From Pedosphaera sp. (GTDB taxonomy: Bacteria; Verrucomicrobiota; Verrucomicrobiia; Limisphaerales; AAA164-E04): a DNA stretch of 64,000 nucleotides. The notes under the pieces were generated by a model. It was given only the letters and a program-made list of their open reading frames with translations. It had not been told where the DNA came from and did not search any database. The position numbers and the translations under genes are program-made. Every line of letters starts with the position of its first letter. Position 1 is the stretch's first letter. The stretch is from contig NZFL01000001.1 of NCBI GenBank assembly GCA_002690655.1, positions 62,001 to 126,000 on the forward strand, in the 5' to 3' direction. Below are positions 46,552 through 55,193 of this stretch, piece after piece.

Positions 46552-47505
46552 TCAGACATCCTTCTGATTGGGGCGCACATGGGTCAAGTGAACGAACAGG
46601 TCCTCGAGCGCGGGTTGCTGACGGGTTAATTCTCGAAGCGTCCATCCTCGATGCTTAATTTCCTCAAATAGAAGAGGGCGTATATCGATCTCATCCCTCG
46701 CTGTCAAATGACATTTCAAAAACCCATGCTTTAAATCTTCCATTTTAAAATCAGCAATGGATGGCATCGCTTCCAGAGACTGAGACAGTCCCTCCCAGGG
46801 AGCAGCGATCTCAGCAACCACATGAGTCAATGAGCCCAAACGTCGATGGATTGTCTCCTTGCTATCGTCCGCCAAAAGCTTCCCATCATGCAGAATCAAA
46901 ATGCGATCACATGTGAGTTCAACCTCTGACAGGATATGGGTAGAAAGCAGGACGGTATGCTCGGTGGCAAGTGAACAGATCAACTTTCGAAACAAGCGGA
47001 TCTGATGTGGATCCAGTCCAATCGTGGGTTCGTCCAGAATGATCACCTCTGGTTGGTGAAGAATCGCGTCAGCCACTCCCACACGCTGACGATAACCTTT
47101 GGACATCTGACCGATGATTTTGCGTTTTACGTTGGATAAATCACATAAATCCAACACTTCTCCCAACCTTGTGCGCAAACGATCAGCGGAGACACCCTTC
47201 AATCCAGCTCGAAAACGCAGATATTCCTCGACCCTCATATCAAGATGCAGAGGATTATTCTCCGGCATGTAGCCGATGCGTTTTCGAACTTCCATGGGTT
47301 TTCTGGCCACATCGTAACCGGCAATCTGAATCCTGCCTGAAGTGGGAGGCATGAAAGTAGACATGATGCGCATGGTCGTGCTCTTTCCTGCACCGTTCGG
47401 TCCCAGAAAACCCACTATCTGACCCTTCTTCACAGAAAAGGAAAGCGCGCGTAATGCGGTGTGCCCCGCGTAGCGCTTGGTCAATTGTTCAACCTCTATC
47501 ATCAA
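46552..47505 (-). CDS. ABC transporter ATP-binding protein (GldA-like)
   Basis: A 317-residue ATPase with Walker A LGPNGAGKSTTMRIM, a Q-loop at YMPENNPLH, signature MSKGYRQRVGVADAIL, Walker B EVIILDEPTIGLDP and a switch histidine in LLSTHILSEVE. The C-terminal extension is that of DrrA/GldA-like exporters. It heads a five-gene minus-strand operon (ATPase, permease, GldG, DUF4340, AsmA-like). A small hairpin AACCTGA/TCAGGTT lies about 30 bp upstream. Confidence 0.93.
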   Translation of the reverse strand: MMIEVEQLTKRYAGHTALRALSFSVKKGQIVGFLGPNGAGKSTTMRIMSTFMPPTSGRIQIAGYDVARKPMEVRKRIGYMPENNPLHLDMRVEEYLRFRAGLKGVSADRLRTRLGEVLDLCDLSNVKRKIIGQMSKGYRQRVGVADAILHQPEVIILDEPTIGLDPHQIRLFRKLICSLATEHTVLLSTHILSEVELTCDRILILHDGKLLADDSKETIHRRLGSLTHVVAEIAAPWEGLSQSLEAMPSIADFKMEDLKHGFLKCHLTARDEIDIRPLLFEEIKHRGWTLRELTRQQPALEDLFVHLTHVRPNQKDV

Positions 47506-48018
47506 TTCATCCGTTCTTTGGCCGTATTGGAAAACCTGACACCATTCAGGTTCATTCTGTTGAAAGAATCAATCTCTGACCAAGGAAAAATCTTGGTTTG
47601 GGTATCGAAATGGAATGCGAAAACTGTTGCTAGTCATTTCCAGAAGGAGACTATTTTGACAAAATTAGGTGGGCTCAACCAATCAGACACAGCATTTCTT
47701 CCTCACTACCCATCTGCTAAAAAGAAAAAAACGCAGCAGAACCATGGCATTTCGCAATCTGATTGCCTTTACTTTCTGGGTATTTCCAGCCTCATATTCG
47801 AGCATGAAAGCGCAAAACAGGAGTCTCTTCTATATTCGAATTGTCAGGTAATTACGCCAGATCCAGTGGTATCTTATTGCCGATGGATCACGCATCAGGC
47901 ATAGATCCTAAACCAGAGATGAATTTATCGGACTGATCCGGTGTCGTTATCTAATGATGGATTCGAGAGCATTCGATTGCACGTGATAAAAACAAGCTGT
48001 TGGGAAGAAAGAGCGTAT
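47506..48018. other. Intergenic region between the Gld-like operon and a CarD/Tudor-like gene
   Basis: No convincing gene lies here. Two small hairpins are visible: AACCTGA-caccat-TCAGGTT at about 47533-47552, and ACCAAG-gaaaaat-CTTGGT near 47579. A short frame beginning ATGGCATTTCGC (about 47743) encodes a signal-peptide-like leader of some 20 residues and then stops, which could be a leftover of a lost secreted protein. The 147-residue plus-strand ORF across the region shows no family features. Confidence 0.35.
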
Positions 48019-48558
48019 ATGAAAACACAAGATATGCATATTGGGATGCACATCACCCACCCTGACCTGGGAGTGGGCGAAGTGATTGGTTTGGGGCGCG
48101 GGATGGCTGAGATTGAATTTGAAACAGGCAGACGAGAGTTGAGTCCTGAAAACAGCGGTATCGAACCGCTACAGTCTGAGGCGCATCTGAATGGACTGAA
48201 GATGCCGCTGGACGAATTGATGAAGGAAGTCGTGCAATCAACCATAGACTGTCTGGAATTGGAAAGGCCTGAGACAGTAGTTGAGGATCTGGCGCAAAAA
48301 TGGCAGGACGGTCGGATGGTGTTGCATCCGAAAGATCCACAGCTCCAACCCAAGGAAATCGATCTTGAAACCTTTTTCCACAAGATTGTGATGATGCGCA
48401 ATAACCTTCGCGTATTGGAGCAGCGCGTCAACAATTCGAAGCAACTCAGTGAGACCGACAAGTTTGACATGCAACAGTACATTTCACGTTGCTATGGCTC
48501 GATGACCACTTTCAACATACTGTTCCGACGAAAAGAAGATCAGTTCCGTTCAAAATAA
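48019..48558 (+). CDS. Conserved hypothetical with CarD/Tudor-like N-terminal domain
   Basis: The ATG at 48019 (MKTQDMHIGM) is preferred, since the track start at 47941 adds residues before the conserved opening. The 179-residue protein begins with MHITHPDLGVGEVIGLGRGMAEIEFETGRRELSP, the pattern of small SH3/Tudor-like domains of the CarD / UvrD-tail kind that touch RNA polymerase or nucleic acid. The rest is helical and charged (LETFFHKIVMMRNNLRVLEQRV), possibly a coiled coil. A role in transcription or repair is inferred only. It converges on the SprT-like gene. Confidence 0.6.
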   Translation: MKTQDMHIGMHITHPDLGVGEVIGLGRGMAEIEFETGRRELSPENSGIEPLQSEAHLNGLKMPLDELMKEVVQSTIDCLELERPETVVEDLAQKWQDGRMVLHPKDPQLQPKEIDLETFFHKIVMMRNNLRVLEQRVNNSKQLSETDKFDMQQYISRCYGSMTTFNILFRRKEDQFRSK

Positions 48559-48561
48559 GGT

Positions 48562-48924
48562 TTATTGATCATGGTAATGTGCCCGTGGTTCAAAACCTGC
48601 CTTTCGCATGTAAGCCTCCCATTCAGGCCCATGTGACTCAATGCCCAACCCATGGCGCCTGAACGCCATCCAGTGCGCCGCCTCATGGCAAAGCGTTTCC
48701 AGTAACAACGATTCTTTACCAGACTGCAGAAGAGAAGCATTGAGAAAAACAGTGTTGGATGCAAAATGGCACTTGCCTAGATCAGGATCTTCCGCCGGTA
48801 TGAATTCAATGTTCAAGGTCCGTGGCAAGAGAGTGTAGCCCCAGATCACAGACCAATCTTTCAACTTATTGAACACACATTCCAGCATGGATTGAATGGA
48901 TGCCTCTGTTCGCTGTGACCTCAT
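48562..48924 (-). CDS. SprT-like zinc metallopeptidase
   Basis: A compact 120-residue protein with the zinc motif CHEAAHW (HExxH) preceded by NTVFLNASLLQSG, and followed by HGLGIESHGPEWEAYMRKAGFEP, where the third zinc ligand histidine is likely in ESHGPEW. This is the SprT/Spartan fold. Eukaryotic Spartan cuts DNA-protein crosslinks; bacterial SprT proteins are little studied. Its ATG overlaps the rarA stop (ATGA), so translation is coupled to a replication-repair ATPase, which makes a DNA-protein repair role attractive. Confidence 0.82.
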   Translation of the reverse strand: MRSQRTEASIQSMLECVFNKLKDWSVIWGYTLLPRTLNIEFIPAEDPDLGKCHFASNTVFLNASLLQSGKESLLLETLCHEAAHWMAFRRHGLGIESHGPEWEAYMRKAGFEPRAHYHDQ

Positions 48925-50318
48925 CTTTTTTTGCTTTTCTGTTGTTGCCTCATGGCCTGAAATTGTTCACGCCATCTCAAAACCCGATCCCGGATCTTGC
49001 GCTCGCTCCCCTGCTCTGTCGGTTCATAAAATTGTTTCTCCACACCCAGGTATTCCTGTGCGACAAAATGGTCGGGATGGGCATGCGCGTATTGATAGTC
49101 CTTGCCATGGCCAAGCCGCTTGGAACCTTGGTAATGACCATCCTTGAGGTGTATTGGAACGGGAATGGTTTTTCCTGAACGCACATCATCCAGAGCCTTG
49201 TCAATCGCAACCATTGCACTGTTACTCTTGTGAGCAGATGCGATATAGATCACTGCCTCGGCAATAGGGATACGTGCTTCGGGCCACCCAATAAATGAAG
49301 CAATTTCGTGTGCCGCATGTGCAAGCACCAATGCCATTGGGTCCGCAAGTCCGACGTCTTCCGCAGCGCAGATCACCACGCGACGAGTGATGAACCGGGG
49401 ATCTTCACCCGCATGAATCATTTTTGCCAACCAATAGAGAGAAGCATCAGGATCTCCACCACGCATCGATTTAATGAAGGCGGAGATGGTGTCGTAGTGG
49501 GCATCACCGTCACCATCGTAAACCACAGCCTTTTTCTGGATGCATTCCTCGGCGGCATCCAGATCGATATGGACCAAACCATCCTCTCCCTTCGGTGTGG
49601 TCAAGGCGGCGATCTCCAGAGAATTCAAAGCCTTACGCGCATCCCCATCAGCCAGTTTGGCCAGGTGTTGAACGGCGGCGTCTTCCACATGCAAGTTCAT
49701 GCTGCCCAGACCCCGCTCTTCATCCTTGATCGCTGTCTCAAGTAAAGTTCTCAAGGAGTGTTCACCAAGAGGTTGCAACTCAAATATCTGAGATCTGGAA
49801 ACAAGAGGAGAATTAACGAAGAAAAACGGATTGTGAGTAGTAGCTCCAATCAGTTTGATGACACCATTTTCAACATCAGGCAGAAGCACGTCCTGCTGAG
49901 ATTTATTGAATCGATGAATTTCGTCAACAAAGAGGAGTGTGGACGTTCCCGTGTTAGCCAATCGATTGGCAGCGGAACTGAGCACGCGCCTCATCTCAGC
50001 CACATTGGACTCCACACCACTGAGCCTTTCAAAATGAGCCTGCGTTCTTTGAGCGATAATTTGAGCAAGGGTTGTTTTACCTGTCCCAGGAGGCCCATAA
50101 AGTATGAGTGACTGGATTCGATCGGCTTCAATCGCCCGCCGCAACAATTTCCCGGGAGCGAGTATGTGCTCTTGACCGGCATACTCTTCCAAGGTACGCG
50201 GACGCATGCGGGAAGCCAATGGAGCTGACTCCAGCGAACTGGAATCATTGCCAGCGACCGATTTGACATCGTTGGGACTGGATTTGGGAGTAGACTGAAA
50301 TAGATCACCCTGGCTCAT
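48921..50318 (-). CDS. rarA: Replication-associated recombination protein RarA
   Basis: A 465-residue AAA+ ATPase of the RarA/MgsA/WRNIP1 family. RPRTLEEYAGQEHIL leads into Walker A YGPPGTGKTTLAQIIA. Walker B is TLLFVDEIHRFNKSQQD, sensor 1 is IGATTHNPFF and DGDARKALNSLE is sensor 2. The C-terminal tetramer domain includes GGDPDASLYWLAKMIHAGEDPRFITRR and the GYHYP-like NDF/Y region. It acts at stalled forks and single-strand/duplex junctions. The first residues (SQGDLFQ) resemble the family's SSB- or clamp-contacting tail. Confidence 0.94.
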   Translation of the reverse strand: MSQGDLFQSTPKSSPNDVKSVAGNDSSSLESAPLASRMRPRTLEEYAGQEHILAPGKLLRRAIEADRIQSLILYGPPGTGKTTLAQIIAQRTQAHFERLSGVESNVAEMRRVLSSAANRLANTGTSTLLFVDEIHRFNKSQQDVLLPDVENGVIKLIGATTHNPFFFVNSPLVSRSQIFELQPLGEHSLRTLLETAIKDEERGLGSMNLHVEDAAVQHLAKLADGDARKALNSLEIAALTTPKGEDGLVHIDLDAAEECIQKKAVVYDGDGDAHYDTISAFIKSMRGGDPDASLYWLAKMIHAGEDPRFITRRVVICAAEDVGLADPMALVLAHAAHEIASFIGWPEARIPIAEAVIYIASAHKSNSAMVAIDKALDDVRSGKTIPVPIHLKDGHYQGSKRLGHGKDYQYAHAHPDHFVAQEYLGVEKQFYEPTEQGSERKIRDRVLRWREQFQAMRQQQKSKKR

Positions 50319-50444
50319 GAGACCATTGTAGATTCCAATTCGAACAGATGCGAGATCTCTTCAATACCTGCTCCTCGATTAAGCAGTGAGCTGCATGTGC
50401 GGAGGCAGGTCAGGATGCATCGTTGAATAAATGATCAGGCCTAG

Positions 50445-50470
50445 AAAAAAGCCCCGCTAGTGCCGTGGGC
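50445..50470 (-). terminator. Intrinsic terminator of the candidate small RNA
   Basis: Read on the minus strand: GCCC-a-CG, loop GCACTAG, CG-GGGC, then six T. The single bulged A is the only flaw in the stem. The T-run lies at 50445-50450. Confidence 0.7.
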
Positions 50471-50573
50471 CACAGTTCCTTGGAACGTGTTACATTAAAG
50501 TGGGACTGGCCCGCCGACATTCGACTTCCAGTCAAGGCCTGACGTGGATCGACTCCTAAGGCGTGGTGTCCCA
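50445..50573 (-). ncRNA. Candidate structured small RNA, about 129 nt
   Basis: Minus-strand transcript framed by a promoter and a terminator. An outer helix TGGGAC (50568-50573) pairs with GTCCCA (50501-50506), then GCC with GGC. Inside, a nested hairpin stacks TCGA, CCA and GTCA with TGAC, TGG and TCGA around a five-base loop (50521-50552). A second hairpin has the palindromic core GTTCCAAGGAAC (50475-50486) flanked by CAC/GTG. The terminator stem follows. I see no long ORF. It does not carry the SRP loop or tmRNA/RNase P marks that I know. The segment GCGGGCCAGTCCC recalls E. coli 6S RNA, but the overall fold differs. Confidence 0.55.
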
Positions 50574-50579
50574 TGTTTT

Positions 50580-50607
50580 TTATTACGGTTCAAGGATAGT
50601 ATTTCAA
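50580..50607 (-). promoter_or_regulatory. Sigma70-like promoter of the candidate small RNA
   Basis: On the minus strand TTGAAA (50602-50607) and TAATAA (50580-50585) are separated by 16 bp, close to the TTGACA/TATAAT consensus. The expected start is about seven bases on, near 50573, where the outer helix begins. Confidence 0.55.
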
Positions 50608-50740
50608 CACGAGCATAAGTAGGGCTTTAAAATGAGCACATACTAAGGATGTAAAAGATCAAACCAAAGACCCAGGTCATTGGTCATTTGAAGTTATCTC
50701 TGTGCGGCACCTCAAACAAGCATTATATCGATGCTGCGTC

Positions 50741-51310
50741 TTAACGCATCCGACTGACACCAACCAGCCAGAACGCAAATGTGTGATCAGTCGGGATCAG
50801 CCCCTGTGGGTCAGGGACGCAAGCACCCGAAAATAGGTCGGAATCTTCCTGAAGTGTTGCCCGGATTAAGGTTACGGTTTCTGCTATCTTCGTGATCATC
50901 CCATAGTGATGGATCAAAGGCTTGGCGTGTGTTTGAGAATGAAACGTGGGCGTCTCCCCACAACACATTCAACCCAACAGGGTTCCGGTTGGTTTTGTCA
51001 TACCCGCAGGCTGCCCATCCGATCCACCAAACAATCGATAAGACCACCAGGGCTTGCTTTGGGGCAGTTTTTCAGGATTGAAGAGTGCAGGATATAAAGC
51101 ATTCTCATGATCATCTGCATAGAGGAAATTACCGATCCCCAGCTGACGCAGATTATTGATACAGCTTACACGATGTGCCTTGTTTTTTGCCACACTGAGT
51201 GCCGGAAGCAGCATACTGGCCAATATGGCGATGATGGCAATGACGACAAGCAGTTCAATCATTGTAAAACCAGATTGAGACCTTGATGCCGCTGGGTATG
51301 GGTTATTCAT
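50741..51310 (-). pseudogene. Broken type II secretion-like pseudopilin gene
   Basis: The first frame (51310 to 50969) starts [14 protein letters not shown], followed by [21 protein letters not shown], a standard prepilin peptidase site and N-terminal helix, then [31 protein letters not shown]. It stops early at TLLG. An overlapping frame (51047 to 50811) carries the typical C-terminal [13 protein letters not shown] and FDPSLW, so a frameshift separates the two halves. Intact relatives are often 200-270 residues, so an inner part also seems lost. A third frame extends to 50741. The gene follows the MacB-like permease, which it overlaps by 8 bp. Confidence 0.65.
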
Positions 51311-52598
51311 GCCTCAAAGCCTCGATAGGATCGAGACTCGCAGCTGCGTTGGCCGGATAAAGACCAAAAACAACACCTACAGCTCCGGAAATACCAAACG
51401 CAAGTATAACGGACCAAAGCGTCACAATAGTGTTCATGTCTGTCACAGCGGTGACAATGTAGGGAGTGATGACTCCAACGATTACTCCCACTAAACCACC
51501 ACCTACAGACAGGACAATTGTTTCTACAAGGAATTGAATTGTGATATCGTTTTTCTTCGCACCAAGAGCTCTCCTTACACCTATTTCACGGGTGCGTTCG
51601 GTCACGTTCGCAAGCATGATGTTCATGATGCCAATCCCACCAACCAATAGAGAAATGGCTGCGATCGATCCAAGCACGATGTTGAACATACGCTTGGTTG
51701 CCTCCGCTTGTCGCAGCAGCTGTAATGGGACTGTGATTTCATAGTCTTCCTCCTTGTGAAATCGTGCAAGCAAGGTTCGAATTTGAGGGTCTGCCGACTC
51801 AACATACGGTTGGTCTTGCATTTGAACTCTGATTTCGTGCACCTGAACTGTTTCCGAGTTAACAGTGTTACCCGTGCGTTTAATGATTGTTTCCCCAAAT
51901 CGCGTCTTGGCTGTGGCCAAGGGGATATAGACGTTGTTCTCCATGGTCTCCCCTTCTGTTTCACCTGATTGAGGTCGATCACCCGGAGTATTTATTTCAC
52001 GCACCAAACCCACCACTTTATAGTAATTGCCGGCAATCTTGATGATTTGCTTCAACGGATCGTGGTAGGGAAACAAACGTTGCGCAAGCGAGGTGGTCAA
52101 GACACAGATATTTTGTTTATACACTTCATCCATTGGGCTGATGAAACGCCCACTGACCAAATCGATACTGACAATATCGGGGTAAAAAGAAAGGGTACCT
52201 ATAACCTGACAGGGTAATTCCATCTCATAGAAACGAACATTTTCGCGTATGATGCGCATCGGTAGTACTCGCTGCACTCCTGGTATAGTAGAGTAGATAC
52301 GTGCTGTGTCATCATAGCTGAGACCATATTGAATACCTCTGCTTCTACCGTTTGAATTGTTGGATTCGCGGGCCTGCTCGGGAGGTTTGACACTTCTGAC
52401 AATGATATTGTTACTTCCTAGAGCTTTGATGCGTTCCTGCGCCTCAAAGGATGCGCCTTCTCCAATTGCCAACATGGCAATCACTGAGCACACACCAAAA
52501 ATAATACCCATCATGGTGAGACCGGACCGAAGTTTGTGGAGCAAGAGGGTTTTGATTCCCAACTGCACCGTGCTCATGAAATGTTGGTATCCTACCAT
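51303..52598 (-). CDS. MacB/FtsX-type ABC transporter permease
   Basis: A 431-residue permease with the MacB layout: a first helix after [21 protein letters not shown], a large periplasmic part (about 50-290) and three C-terminal helices, including [33 protein letters not shown], which is the conserved coupling region. The start may be the later ATG ([10 protein letters not shown]). Such proteins work by mechanotransmission with an adaptor and TolC, moving drugs, lipoproteins or siderophores across the periplasm. It sits 5 bp after the ATPase gene. Confidence 0.92.
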   Translation of the reverse strand: MVGYQHFMSTVQLGIKTLLLHKLRSGLTMMGIIFGVCSVIAMLAIGEGASFEAQERIKALGSNNIIVRSVKPPEQARESNNSNGRSRGIQYGLSYDDTARIYSTIPGVQRVLPMRIIRENVRFYEMELPCQVIGTLSFYPDIVSIDLVSGRFISPMDEVYKQNICVLTTSLAQRLFPYHDPLKQIIKIAGNYYKVVGLVREINTPGDRPQSGETEGETMENNVYIPLATAKTRFGETIIKRTGNTVNSETVQVHEIRVQMQDQPYVESADPQIRTLLARFHKEEDYEITVPLQLLRQAEATKRMFNIVLGSIAAISLLVGGIGIMNIMLANVTERTREIGVRRALGAKKNDITIQFLVETIVLSVGGGLVGVIVGVITPYIVTAVTDMNTIVTLWSVILAFGISGAVGVVFGLYPANAAASLDPIEALRHE

Positions 52599-52603
52599 GT
52601 TCG

Positions 52604-53338
52604 TCAGCGTCTTTTGTTCACCTTCTTGCGGGCTTCGCCAGAGGCTCTTTTGACTTCCACCCGGTCGACAAGTCCATCTTTCATTTGGATCACTCGATGC
52701 GCTCTCTCCGCAACATAATTATCATGCGTGACGAGAACGATTGTTTTCCCGCTGTCATTGAGATCATCAATTAGATCGAGAACTTCCAGACCCGTTTTCG
52801 AATCCAGATTACCCGTTGGTTCGTCAGCGAGAATCATCAATGGGTCATTGACGAGCGATCTGGCAATGGCCACCCGCTGCTGCTGTCCACCCGAAAGTTG
52901 ATTAGGCCGGTGAGTGAGTCGATCACCTAATCCAACCAGCCTACCCAATTCAGCACAGCGCTCATAGGATTCCTGCATACTCTGGCCCTGATAGAATAAG
53001 GGCACCTGAATGTTCTCGAGAACGGTCAACTGCGCAATCAGATTGTATGATTGGAAAATAAAGCCAATACGGCGGCCGCGCACGTCGGACAGGGCGTCAT
53101 CCCCCATCTGCGCTACGTCCTCACCGCCGAGCCAATAAGCACCAGCAGTGGGCCGGTCAAGGCATCCGAGTAGATTGAGCATGGTGGATTTTCCTGATCC
53201 CGAAGGCCCCATGATCGCCACGTATTCACCTTGATGAATATCAACATTCACACCCCGCAAAGCCATGACCTCAATGTCATCCCCCATCACATATTTGCGT
53301 TCAATACCCTCGATTTTGATGATCGGTCCTGAATCCAA
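52604..53338 (-). CDS. MacB/LolD-type ABC transporter ATP-binding protein
   Basis: A 244-residue ATPase: Walker [18 protein letters not shown]-loop FIFQSYNLI, signature [15 protein letters not shown], Walker [15 protein letters not shown] and the [17 protein letters not shown] switch region with its histidine. This set is characteristic of the MacB/LolD/FtsE group. In E. coli MacB the ATPase and permease are fused, while here they are separate genes. The protein ends in a basic tail ([11 protein letters not shown]). It energises the efflux pump encoded around it. Confidence 0.93.
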   Translation of the reverse strand: MDSGPIIKIEGIERKYVMGDDIEVMALRGVNVDIHQGEYVAIMGPSGSGKSTMLNLLGCLDRPTAGAYWLGGEDVAQMGDDALSDVRGRRIGFIFQSYNLIAQLTVLENIQVPLFYQGQSMQESYERCAELGRLVGLGDRLTHRPNQLSGGQQQRVAIARSLVNDPLMILADEPTGNLDSKTGLEVLDLIDDLNDSGKTIVLVTHDNYVAERAHRVIQMKDGLVDRVEVKRASGEARKKVNKRR

Positions 53339-53377
53339 ACGGTTTCCTTTCGTTAAAAAAATACTCTAATCGAAACA

Positions 53378-55168
53378 TTATTTTCCACCGGGTGCACCAC
53401 CGCCGCCCTGCGATTTCTGATACTGTTTGATGGCTGCCGCGCGCTCTTCATCACTTACTTTCCCATCGCCATTGGTATCGAACCGTTTCATCATGGCTTC
53501 ACGATTAAAGCCACCACCGCCCCGACCGCCTGGCTTGCTTTCGCCTCTCTGGCCGGCAGGACCTCCCTGCATTTGAGGACGACCACCGCGCTCACCTGCT
53601 TTGGGTTTGAGTTTTTCCAACGCCTTGGTATCAGGCTTAAGATCAGAGTCACTCATTTTTTCCCCATCATCAAAAATTTCACCAGCCAGATCTACCTCTT
53701 CCATCTTCAATGGAGGTGCCAGCAGGATTCGATCATCTTCTCCAACTCCATTGAGGATCTGAATGAATTTCGTATTGAACAGCCCCACCTGGACTGGAGT
53801 ACGTTCTGGATCTCCAATGGAGGACTTGTAAACCACTTGCTGGCTATTCACAGTGGTTACAGATTGGATGGGTACCTTTAGGGTATTGGCAATGTTAGTG
53901 ATCACAATTTCTGCCCGCGCCGACACCCCTGGTTTAAGATCCGGCAATGGATCAGTAACCAGTATTTCGGTCCTGTATTCCTTTAAGTTAGGGTCGCTGA
54001 AGAATGACGCTGAATCTGGAAGAGGTGCGACTTTACTGACAATGCCCTTGAATCGCTCATCAGGCATGGAGTCAAGAACAACAAATGCGGTTTGACCCTT
54101 TTTGACCTTGTTTACCTGCGATTCATGTACCTTGATATCGACTTTCATTTGAGAGGTGTCAGGCAATGTGATTAGATCCTGACGTTTACGGACAGTGGCC
54201 CCCTCTTCAATCATGGATTCTGAACTGAAGCGGCTCCTTGATTTTGCATAAACCACCATGCCAGCAATTGGAGCATAAATTTTGGACTTGTCCAATTGCT
54301 CTGTCTCCTTGTCCAACCTCTCCTTGTTCAAGATCAGCGAATTGCTTTGAGTGATCAAATCAGAAATAGCCTTGTTGAGGCTGTTGGTTGATTGCAGGAT
54401 CACACGACTTAGTTGGTTGGATGCCTCGATCAAAGCCGAAACGTATTGTTCTTCAAGTTTGGGCAGATCATAATTTTGAAGCATCGTCAATTCAGTCCTT
54501 GACTGCTCGAGGCTGAGGAGTGAGTTGGTAACAGACAATTGATCCTGTTCCAACTTGGTTTTTGTTTCGAATCCTTCCTTGAACAATCGCTGAGACCAGA
54601 AAAGACGATCTTGGGCAATTTTCAAACTTTCTTCAGTGGTTTGAATCGAAATCTCTGCATTGCGTAATTGCTGCAGTTTGTCACCTTCAACAAATTTTTT
54701 GTAATCAATATAAGCAAAATTGGTAGACAAGATGGCTGCGTCGATCTGACTTTGAACCTGACTTTGCTCGATTTGCAGGTTGGCCTTGGCAGCTTCAACT
54801 TCCTGCACTGCCTTTTCGTAGCTCAACTTTTGCTGGTTCAATTGTTCTTCTGCTTCTGCCGAATCAAGTTCAACGAGCAATTCTCCCTCCTTGACCACAG
54901 TGCCTTCAGGTATGATGTAAATCACACGAGAGTTGCCATCTACTTCATTGCGTATGACTTCCTGATTGACAGCTTCCAAGGTCCCCCCCGCATTAACAGA
55001 TACGAGGAAGTCCCCTCTTTTTACGACATAAAAAGACTCTGATGCGCCGCCGCCCCCACCCATGCTTGACAAAAACCAAAGCACAATCAAAGCAGCGGTA
55101 ATGACACCCAAAATTAGTTTGGGTTTTGCAGGGCTTGATTTATCTGCAGATTTTGCATTCTGACTCAT
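53378..55168 (-). CDS. MacA-like periplasmic adaptor with C-terminal EF-hand
   Basis: A 596-residue membrane fusion protein: one N-terminal helix (LILGVITAALIVLWFLSSM), the split lipoyl/barrel domain (GTLEAVNQEVIRNEVDGN ... EGTVVKEGELLVEL), a very long coiled-coil hairpin (about 105-285) that should reach TolC, then the barrel return (IYAPIAGMVVYAKSRSRF). Unusually, about 120 C-terminal residues follow: a Gly/Arg-rich linker and one canonical EF-hand, DTNGDGKVSDEE, with Asp, Asn, Asp, Lys-backbone, Ser and Glu in the calcium positions. Typical MacA ends well before this. It links TolC to the MacB-like permease. Confidence 0.9.
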   Translation of the reverse strand: MSQNAKSADKSSPAKPKLILGVITAALIVLWFLSSMGGGGGASESFYVVKRGDFLVSVNAGGTLEAVNQEVIRNEVDGNSRVIYIIPEGTVVKEGELLVELDSAEAEEQLNQQKLSYEKAVQEVEAAKANLQIEQSQVQSQIDAAILSTNFAYIDYKKFVEGDKLQQLRNAEISIQTTEESLKIAQDRLFWSQRLFKEGFETKTKLEQDQLSVTNSLLSLEQSRTELTMLQNYDLPKLEEQYVSALIEASNQLSRVILQSTNSLNKAISDLITQSNSLILNKERLDKETEQLDKSKIYAPIAGMVVYAKSRSRFSSESMIEEGATVRKRQDLITLPDTSQMKVDIKVHESQVNKVKKGQTAFVVLDSMPDERFKGIVSKVAPLPDSASFFSDPNLKEYRTEILVTDPLPDLKPGVSARAEIVITNIANTLKVPIQSVTTVNSQQVVYKSSIGDPERTPVQVGLFNTKFIQILNGVGEDDRILLAPPLKMEEVDLAGEIFDDGEKMSDSDLKPDTKALEKLKPKAGERGGRPQMQGGPAGQRGESKPGGRGGGGFNREAMMKRFDTNGDGKVSDEERAAAIKQYQKSQGGGGAPGGK

Positions 55169-55193
55169 AAGGATTTGATATTAATCTAAAATT

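Larger units (their letters stand above)
50319..50740. other. Intergenic region holding a structured small RNA
   Basis: This gap between the broken pseudopilin gene and rarA contains the candidate small RNA, its promoter and its terminator, all read on the minus strand toward rarA. The rest (about 50319-50440 and 50610-50740) shows no gene or clear repeat. Confidence 0.6.

Noticed and set aside
47461-47904. 147-residue plus-strand ORF
   Set aside because: It overlaps the ABC ATPase start on the other strand and has no recognisable family features; it is probably chance.
50501-50515. Identity to a stretch of E. coli 6S RNA as I remember it
   Set aside because: The match is about 13 bases and the predicted pairing does not form the closed rod with a central bubble of 6S RNA, so I did not name it 6S.
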